From contig JAQGAU010000611.1 of NCBI GenBank assembly GCA_034698045.1, positions 1-25,716 of the forward strand: a stretch of DNA of 25,716 bases, in the 5' to 3' direction. The notes under the pieces are model-generated. The model was not told the DNA's origin and made no database searches. It saw only the letters and a program-made list of their open reading frames with translations. Shown here one piece after another: positions 19,065 to 25,716 of the stretch. Origin of the DNA: Paramacrobiotus richtersi. Its lineage: Eukaryota > Tardigrada > Eutardigrada > Parachela > Macrobiotidae. Position 1 is the stretch's first letter. Every line of letters starts with the position of its first letter. The position numbers were made by a program, and so were the translations under genes.

Positions 19065-20290
19065 GTTTCCTGAATATCATCTAACAGGCTTCGTATCTGC
19101 TAATGACGATGAATGTTGCAAACAAGTCAAAAAATATGCGATGGCAACGGTTTCACGCGGGTGTGTATCGGCTACAATTAGCAGACTACTTTATGGCTGA
19201 CATTAGTTATGCGAGCTTTGCGGCCATGGTCATGAACCTACCGGTATGCGCAAATCGGCATCCAGAGCGGGAGTGAGGCAACCTTCGGTAATCGCAGGAA
19301 ATGCATACAACAATAAAAAAAATACACACTACGTGTGCGGCAATTACCGTTTGGATGAATGACCAATAATGGACTAAGTGGAACGTCACCGCTAGGAAAT
19401 GTACGTAAACAAACCCCACAGCTGCAAGACATTCATTTTCATGGAACGTTAACAGGATGTCTTTTAAGCACACTTCACCAGCAAGATTTACGATCTGAAA
19501 TTCATTAAAAACCCTTCCGATCCGAATGTCTTCCTTTTTCAGATCAAGTTAACGGGATGTGTTACATCGTCGTTTTGTTTGTTTTCACGAAGTCCGCGCG
19601 CTTTGTGAAGTAGTCAGAAGTACGCGGGAAGATGTGCTTCTGCTCGTGAAAAATCTGCATGTAAATGTGTTTTGTTCTTTGTTCTAATCGTTCACATCGA
19701 TAATCATCTAACAGAATTTAAACATTTCCTATGAAACACCGTTGTAAGCAATGTTGATTGTGCTTGACAATAAGACATTTTATGTTTTACAGTATTAAAA
19801 GAACTGCGTTAATACAGATTGAAGACCGTAGCGTGCAAAACAATATAATACTCTCATCGTAATGTACGGATCGATCTCGCAGAATATTCTGCTCATTAGT
19901 GCTCGTTTAGGAGACAGCAGTGGTTCAGTTATAAACCTACCGGAAGTCACATTTAGAGTACCATAAAGCAGAAATGTTCACAATAGAAAAACCGCAGAAA
20001 TAACGCACTTGTCAGACGATCTGGCACCGTAAACGATTACAGATCCTGGACACTGTGGTTTATCAGTTCGGTAAAAGGAACTGACAATCATGCTTGCTGT
20101 TATGTGGTCATATCGGTTTGATAAGCAGTATCCTTAACACGTTTCCTAATTGTCACATCTTTCCTTAATTACCATGAGATAACAACTAATTTCCTTATCA
20201 GCTAAGTTCAAGACAGTCGCCTTATCAAGCGTAATAAACAGACGGAACTGAAGTTTCCGGAACAGCACATTTTCATATTTCTAACTTTCC
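19065..20290. other. Intergenic between receptor and astacin genes
   Basis: Apart from the exon-like minus-strand stretch at 19242-19494, a possible shorter one ends near 19952 (minus strand, ...LWYSKCDF before GTAGGT). No other feature is supported. The promoter of the astacin gene should lie in its right half. Confidence 0.35.
19242..19494 (-). CDS. Exon-like stretch with two hydrophobic segments
   Basis: A frame of 84 codons on the minus strand is preceded by a good acceptor (tttcag before 19494) and followed by a GTAGGT donor after 19242. It encodes two or more hydrophobic segments (GFVYVHFLAVTFHLVHYW; TVIAAHVVCIFFIVVCIS) ending in CDYRRLP. The family is not recognised. It ends in phase 1; an AG at 19070 would join it in frame to the receptor start (giving TGNMLRF), so it might be an upstream receptor exon or the remains of another membrane-protein gene. 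Confidence 0.3.
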
Positions 20291-22030
20291 ATGAACTGTA
20301 CCGTCCTTAAGATTATGGAGCGCTTAGTTTTTCTCCTCCTTGCGCTAACCGCGTGTGCAACTGCTGCACCAGCTGTATCTCAGAATAAACTTGCGAGCAA
20401 GCAGATATGCAGCAACACCGCTCCACCAATGTTCCCAGCCAGCGACAAATGCGCACTATTTGCTGGAAAACCTGAAAAATCGGAACCGTTGGATGAGAAG
20501 CTTCTTTTTGAAGAGGATATCGAAGGAATTGTGGAGCCGGGCGATACCAGCGCTGATGTGGTACAGAAACTGGGCGCTTTAGCTAAAAATGCCGCGGCGA
20601 ATACTAACAAACGCTGGAAGGGAGGTTACGTGTATTACCAAATTTCTGACGATTTCAGTAAGTAAAGAAAGAGAACAAGTGTGCATATGTCACAATACTG
20701 GCAATTATTATTGTCTTATTTGCTGGAATGCATTGTTCTTTGCAGACGAAGCCGAGCGTAAGATTATCGATAAGGCCGCAAAAGCCTTTAATGAGCAGAC
20801 GGATGCGGTACGTATTTATCCAAGAAGCGGCCAAAAGGATTACGTTAATGTGGTTCGCGAATCAACTAGGTAACGCATCCTTTCTTCGTATAAGACCGTG
20901 TGCTATACGCGCGTTTTTACAGTTGTTCGAGTAAACTTGGACGAACTGGTGGTGCACAACGACTAAATCTGGGAACCGGGTGCATGAAACTGGGAACTGT
21001 GATGCATGAATTCAACCATGCAATTGGTGAGTATACATGTGCGATCTGCAATCAACTGCAATGAACGCTTTTATACATATGAATGTTAACAGCTAATCTT
21101 ACCGTTCGCAACGCATATTAAATCGCCGTGAAAGTTTGTATATTCGCTGTATGCTGGAGATGATTATCTGCCTTTTATTTACTGTATGTAGACCTTCCTG
21201 AACTCTTTTATGAATGATCTGACACGTTCTTTCGTTATAAATCTTTTTACTAAAAGCGCTGAAACGAATATGAGCGAAAACAAATATGAACGCTACTGTA
21301 TACCGTACTGACATGTGGTTAGCTCAATTAGTGGCTATCGAGTAAAGCCTGTAAGGCGTCATTGTTTCTTATCTATCATATCTGATGATAGTCATTGCCT
21401 TATTAACATTAGCTATGACTTTGCAGGTTTCTGGCATGAACAATCACGCCACGATCGCGACGATTACATCGAACTCAACACGGACAACATCCAAAAAGGT
21501 ATAACAAGACATTCTGCTGACTATCGCTAACTCCATTTAAACCTGTATCCCCCATAGATAAGATGCACAATTTCGTCATTCACGGCTTGAACGAAGCGAC
21601 CGTCAGCGGAACTGAGTACGACCTCGACTCGATCATGCATTACGGCCGGTACGCGTTCGCCGTCAACAAGAACATTTGGAGCATCCGTCCGAAACCACCC
21701 AACGAGTATGAAGATATTGGTCAACGTGCGGGATTTAGTGTAACCGATCTGAAAGAGATCAACCTACTGTACCCACTGTGTGCGATGATGTGGACGGACA
21801 AGTTCAGCGGGGAAAGCCTGACTTTTGTCAAGAACTTTGAGACGACACTGCATGCTGACTGGCACGATAAGATCAGTTCGGCGAAGGTCACGAAGGGGTG
21901 TACGTTGAGTGTGCATAGTTTGGAGGATTTTCAAGGGGATGTGCAGAATTTTGACGGAGAGGGGGAGTTTGATTTTGGTGTGCTGCAGGGGGATAACACG
22001 GCGCGGTCTGTTAAATGCCGCTGCGACTGA
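20291..22030 (+). CDS. Secreted astacin metalloprotease with beta/gamma-crystallin-like C-terminal domain
   Basis: Five exons, 20291-20657, 20746-20869, 20923-21026, 21427-21498 and 21558-22030, all with GT-AG introns and agreeing phases, give 379 residues (371 if the second ATG at 20315, MERLVFLLLAL, is used; either opens a signal peptide). A propeptide carries FEEDI, like the family's FxGD zinc-masking motif, and KRWKGG at the likely activation site. The catalytic domain has CSSKLGRTGG, the zinc site HEFNHAIGFWHEQSRHDRD (split by intron 3 after Gly) with all three His and the Glu, and the Met-turn SIMHYGRYAFA, so it should be active. After YPLC about 80 residues contain two Greek-key signatures: WTDKFSG...DKISSAKV and HSLEDFQG...ARSVKC, as in beta/gamma-crystallins. 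The first calcium motif is mostly kept (DKISS), the second is degraded. Family knowledge: astacins cleave extracellular or digestive substrates; CUB or EGF tails are usual, a crystallin tail is not. Confidence 0.9.
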
Positions 22031-22853
22031 GGATGTGCTGCTTCTTCTTCGTAATACCGGTTGTAAAGGGCTCTTGTCTGTGATAATAAAAGCTTTATTT
22101 TCGCATAGATTCATGTATCCACGTTTTTCTGTTTGCACAATAATAAGCTACAGCACGTGGTCTGGACTGGCAGCTGATACAATAAAATGACCGACTAGTG
22201 AAAAAGGGTTTCAATATTATATACTTTCTATTGGGAAGATTTAAAGTCGCTCTAACTGCTTAGATAAGATTAATAATCCCGTGCCACTCATTACGAACTG
22301 ATTTGCACTGGTGAAATGGCAAAAGTATTCGGTTTATTTCGAATATTAACATCTCACGCCTCAGCTACTTGAGCCTACTTCTTAGGCCAGCGAAATAACG
22401 CACAAGAGTTGAAACTTGAAATTCTGGAGAACGCACAGATGACCTACTACAGAATGTTGTAGGTACATGATTCCATTACTGTTAGGTGGCAAAATTAGAA
22501 TTTACTATTTTATTGTACAGTGGTAGTGTAACATGTGCGTACTGCATAATACAGTGCACGTAAAATATCGGTAAAGGCACAATAATATTATACCGCGGAT
22601 ACAGGTCATAAGGAGGTCATTTTATGTACAGCCTTAAATGTCCGTAGCAACGCCACGCGTAGAAGTATATTGTGACATTGACATTGTCTCATAATGGATT
22701 TTTTGCCTATTTTCTTGAAACAAATTTGCACACACGTTCAGAGCGTACTCCAATACCCAAGTGACATCTTACGAAAAGCAGAAGTTAACAGAATTAAATC
22801 CCTTCGTACCAGCGACCAGTCCAGTTTGTCACCCATCGCGAACTTCGAACAAG
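22031..22853. other. Intergenic, with start of a tandem duplication
   Basis: An AATAAA at 22085-22090 probably ends the astacin transcript. From about 22569 the sequence TCGGTAAAGGCACAATAATA and later CCGTAGCAACGCC match the region at about 23975-24110, so the duplicated peptide-gene unit begins here and includes upstream sequence. Confidence 0.5.
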
Positions 22854-23359
22854 ATGCAGATTCTCGCCACTGTCCTTGCTGGTTGCGTTTTGTTCTCCCT
22901 GGCGCTCGGGTTCGACCAGCAGTTTGACCAAAGTAAATAGAGCCAAGAACTGCGTTTTCATCCGCGCTGATAACACTGGCTTATAGATAACACGATACGG
23001 TAACTATAACTATAAGTACTCCTATAAGTCTATAAGTACTTTAACAGAAATTATCCTTTGCCTTTGTGGTAAACATAAAACTATCATGGTACCTTTATCA
23101 AGTAAAGAGAATTAGCGTTAACATTCCCGACTACCAATGTGTCCGCTGTTTTGCAGGACATAACGTGTGGGCTTCACCGAACAACTGGCCTAGCTTGTCC
23201 CGTCAACGCTACGGTGGCGGTACTCTCGGCGCTGCCGTACAACAATGCATCAATAAAATGTGCGGTCCGGGAGGGCAGAACCCGTGTGCGGGGGGCTGCC
23301 GGTGTTCTAACAATGGCGGGGGCCGCAGTTTTGGGAGATGCGGGTCTCAGTACGGCTGA
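22854..23359 (+). CDS. Secreted six-cysteine peptide A (93 aa)
   Basis: Two exons, 22854-22932 and 23157-23359, phase 1, with a 224-base intron. Exon 1 encodes a signal peptide (MQILATVLAGCVLFSLALG). Exon 2 encodes a Gly/Asn-rich segment (NVWASPNNWPSLSRQRY) and then six cysteines in the pattern C-x4-C-x7-C-x3-C-x-C-x11-C, ending GRCGSQYG. The downstream paralogue has the same exon lengths and cysteine spacing. The spacing would suit a small disulfide-knotted fold, but I recognise no family and assign no activity. An ATG-started frame at 23066 that skips exon 1 is not the right start, because the leader exon and acceptor are conserved between the two copies. Confidence 0.8.
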
Positions 23360-24272
23360 AGGGATGAGCTTTTTTACATTGTTTCAGAACTGGAAAAGAG
23401 ATCGCTTTTTTAGCCTTCTTTTGGCGAACAGATGTCAAGTAATGTATTATGCTCAAAAGAAATGCGCAACGAAATGTGGTGTTTACTTGGACGGAGTGTT
23501 TAGGGAATAGCACAATGAAAACAGCCCTTTGATAGAAACTACACGTGCCACGCCATGAACAATTGTCCGATGAGTTATCCCATTTCTGCAAAAGAAAATA
23601 TACCACACGTATGCCAGATCAGAAGGCGCGGCTTCATTCAGTGCGGCCTAAAGTACATGTGCTGTTAACTAAGTCAAAGATAGCACAAACCTTGTTGAAA
23701 CGATCCAGAGATTACGCTCGGTCTGACGTGGTTAAAGTGTGCGGAATATCACAGTGGGAAAACGATTACGCTTTACAGAAAAAGATGTCGAGTGGAATTT
23801 GTATAATCAGTAACGAGTCAGTGGCTGAAGATTGCCTTCGCTCCGCTATGGACAGGTACGAATGCATCAGTACTTACTTGCACGCGCGTCTCCGACGTCA
23901 GATCTGCAATATGTTTACTGCAGTTTTTAAATGTAAATAGCGGATGTTGCACAATGCCGTAATCATAGAATCAGTAAAGGCACAATAATGTTATCATGCA
24001 CATATATTCTAATAACTTATCATTGTCAATACGCCGTTCTTGGCAGTTTATAGTGACATCATTTTGCACGCCATATTTATTAAACCTTAACTCACCGTAG
24101 CAACGGCACTCACAGAAATACTTCAACATTAATTTGCCCTTGTAACTGAATAAATTACATGTTTACCGACACCCGAAAATAGTGATATACTCCGAAAAGC
24201 TTGAATACGATCGCATTTCCTTTGCGCCAACGACAAACTCAGCTTATTCCTTGACACGAACGTTAAACAAAG
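23360..24272. other. Spacer between the two peptide genes
   Basis: A 131-codon + strand frame at 23545-23940 has no signal peptide, splice context or motif and no counterpart beside the second copy; probably chance. About 23975-24110 is the upstream sequence of copy B, similar to about 22569-22670. Confidence 0.4.
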
Positions 24273-24760
24273 ATGCAGATAATCGCCACTGTCCTCGCTG
24301 GTTGTCTTTTGTTCTCAGTGGCGTTCGGGTTCGCCGATCAGTTCGACACAGGTAAGTGGTGTTTTCCATCTGCGTGATTACACTGGCTTACTGTTAACAC
24401 GAAAGAGTAAGGTCACCGTAACCGCTAAAATTCGTTACGGCCATGTTACGGCCCTGTGGTGAGACTCCCAAAATTCCTGTAATTTTTCCAAAAAACACAA
24501 ATGTATGGGTTGCCGTTAGCTGTCCTCCATTGCCAATGTATCCGTACTATTTTGCAGAGCACAGCATGTGGGGTACGCCGAACAATTGGCCGAGCTTGTC
24601 CCGACAACGCTACAATACCGGTTCGCTGGGTGCTGGCGTACAGAAATGCAATAACGCCCCCTGTGGCCCGGGTCCGATGAATCCCTGCCCTTCGGCTTGC
24701 AAATGTTCCAACAATGGCGAAGGTCGCAGTAGAGGCCGCTGCGGGTCTGTATACGGTTGA
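24273..24760 (+). CDS. Secreted six-cysteine peptide B (93 aa)
   Basis: Tandem paralogue of peptide A. Exons 24273-24351 and 24558-24760 have exactly the same lengths (79 and 203 bases) and phase, with a 206-base intron. The leader MQIIATVLAGCLLFSVAFG is nearly the same as in A. The mature part keeps TPNNWPSLSRQRY and the identical cysteine spacing, with CKCSNNGEGRSRGRCGSVYG at the end. Substitutions fall mainly between cysteines. An AATAAA at 24907-24912 is a likely polyadenylation signal. Function unknown; an extracellular peptide of a local gene family. Confidence 0.82.
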
Positions 24761-25716
24761 GAACAAGTGCTTTTACGAAATTGTGCTTACGGTCAAAGAA
24801 TTGCAGAAAAAGGATTGTGTTCAGCTCCATTTGCTCCCATGTGCCGTATTAATTTAATTTGTGTGTTAAATTTTAAAATGTTAAAATTATGTTCAGTGAA
24901 ACGTTCAATAAATTAAATTATGTTGAATGAAATACATGTACACGGTAGATATAGGTAGAAAACAAATCACTTCGTTGAATCCGTCAGTTAGCCGTGTGCT
25001 CCAAGTTGCCTCCAACTTCTCTATCGCTTCAAGCGTTGCGCCGAAAGCTTGTGTTTAATCCACGCGCCGCACACACAGCGTTAGTCTGTACAGTTCGGAC
25101 TTGCTGTAAAAATCGTGTACAGTACAGAGAACGTACACGCCAAGTTGAAACACCTCGGGAGATGTTCGCTAAAACGTTTCTTGTTGCGAATATTTAGTTT
25201 CTTTGTTCTGCAAATTTGTTTAGCTACTAATAAGTTGCAGTTTGATATTAACAAACTCAGGATTGGAGATAACTGGACGTGGCAGGGAACGCCGCTAAAG
25301 AAACACCAGCGACTGACCTCAAAACAAGAATTTTTCCTTCTGAATAGCGCCAGAAATATCCAAATCAGTGTAGCCTTGCATTATCATTTTTTATTTTAAC
25401 GATAAATCACAAGGTATCCATGAAAATGAATGACACCAAGAAAAAAGCTGGCGTAATTTAAAAATTATTTTTGGAAAATGTTCGAAAAAATCTCGGAACT
25501 GGTTCGGACGACTGTTTCCTTAACATTGCAGCAGCTTTTCGTGAATCATTCATTTATTCAGGAAACGTACTTAACCGCATTCAGAACTTTCTACTGACTA
25601 TAGTCCTTCACAATCCTGTCGAGCAAAATTATCGCATGCGATAAACGCTGCTTGTGAGAATCGCCGAGCGTTGGCGCATCGAAAAAAACAGACCAGTCAT
25701 TGCGCGGGAGATTATT
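24761..25716. other. No gene seen at right edge
   Basis: After the 3' UTR of peptide B I find only short frames. A 94-codon + strand frame at 25115-25399 has a hydrophobic middle but no supported start, homology or splice pattern. No third copy of the peptide gene is present. Confidence 0.4.

Noticed and set aside
23545..23940. 131-codon + strand frame between the peptide genes
   Set aside because: No signal peptide, family motif or splice context, and no partner near the other copy.
25115..25399. 94-codon + strand frame near the right edge
   Set aside because: No recognisable domain; length is compatible with chance in this composition.
1..25716. CRISPR arrays, bacterial operons, tRNA or rRNA genes
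   Set aside because: Spliced eukaryotic genes throughout; no spaced repeat array and no tRNA B-box with a matching cloverleaf was found by eye.

Overview
This window reads as eukaryotic, from a compact invertebrate genome. Coding sequence is split by short GT-AG introns (39-125 bases are common), genes lie on both strands at close spacing, and there are metazoan families: an astacin protease, a rhodopsin-like receptor, a THAP protein, ERGIC2 and a ciliary central-pair protein. A tardigrade or similar small ecdysozoan is my best guess, but nothing in the sequence proves it. All gene models below were spliced by hand from reading frame, intron phase and remembered family motifs; no search was run.

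Layout. 1-2700 (+): a Thr/Pro-rich secreted protein, then two Ly6/uPAR-like cysteine-rich surface proteins whose frames are separated by one stop codon. 3218-6010 (-): an eight-exon gene for a CFAP119/C1a-32-like (CLAMP) flagellar protein. 6458-8699 (+): a three-exon THAP-domain gene, divergent from it. 9399-14874 (-): a ten-exon ERGIC2 gene with AT-rich introns, one about 2 kb long and holding tandem repeats and decayed copies of an exon edge. 14434-17109: a 739-base direct duplication of the ERGIC2 promoter and first exons, flanking a 3' half of a receptor gene. 16972-17301 (+): the 3' coding end of an unrecognised gene. 17687-19064 (-): a full-length two-exon receptor (GPCR). 20291-22030 (+): a five-exon astacin carrying a C-terminal beta/gamma-crystallin-like domain. 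22854-24760 (+): two tandem two-exon genes for 93-residue secreted six-cysteine peptides. The last kilobase shows no gene I can support.

The most noteworthy items are the astacin-crystallin fusion, the tandem cysteine-rich peptide pair, the single-stop Ly6 pair, and the 739-base duplication in which each copy now serves one gene of a divergent pair while a truncated receptor lies between them. The genes do not form one pathway. Several products (Ly6-like proteins, astacin, small peptides, T/P-rich protein) are secreted or surface-anchored; ERGIC2 belongs to the early secretory pathway.
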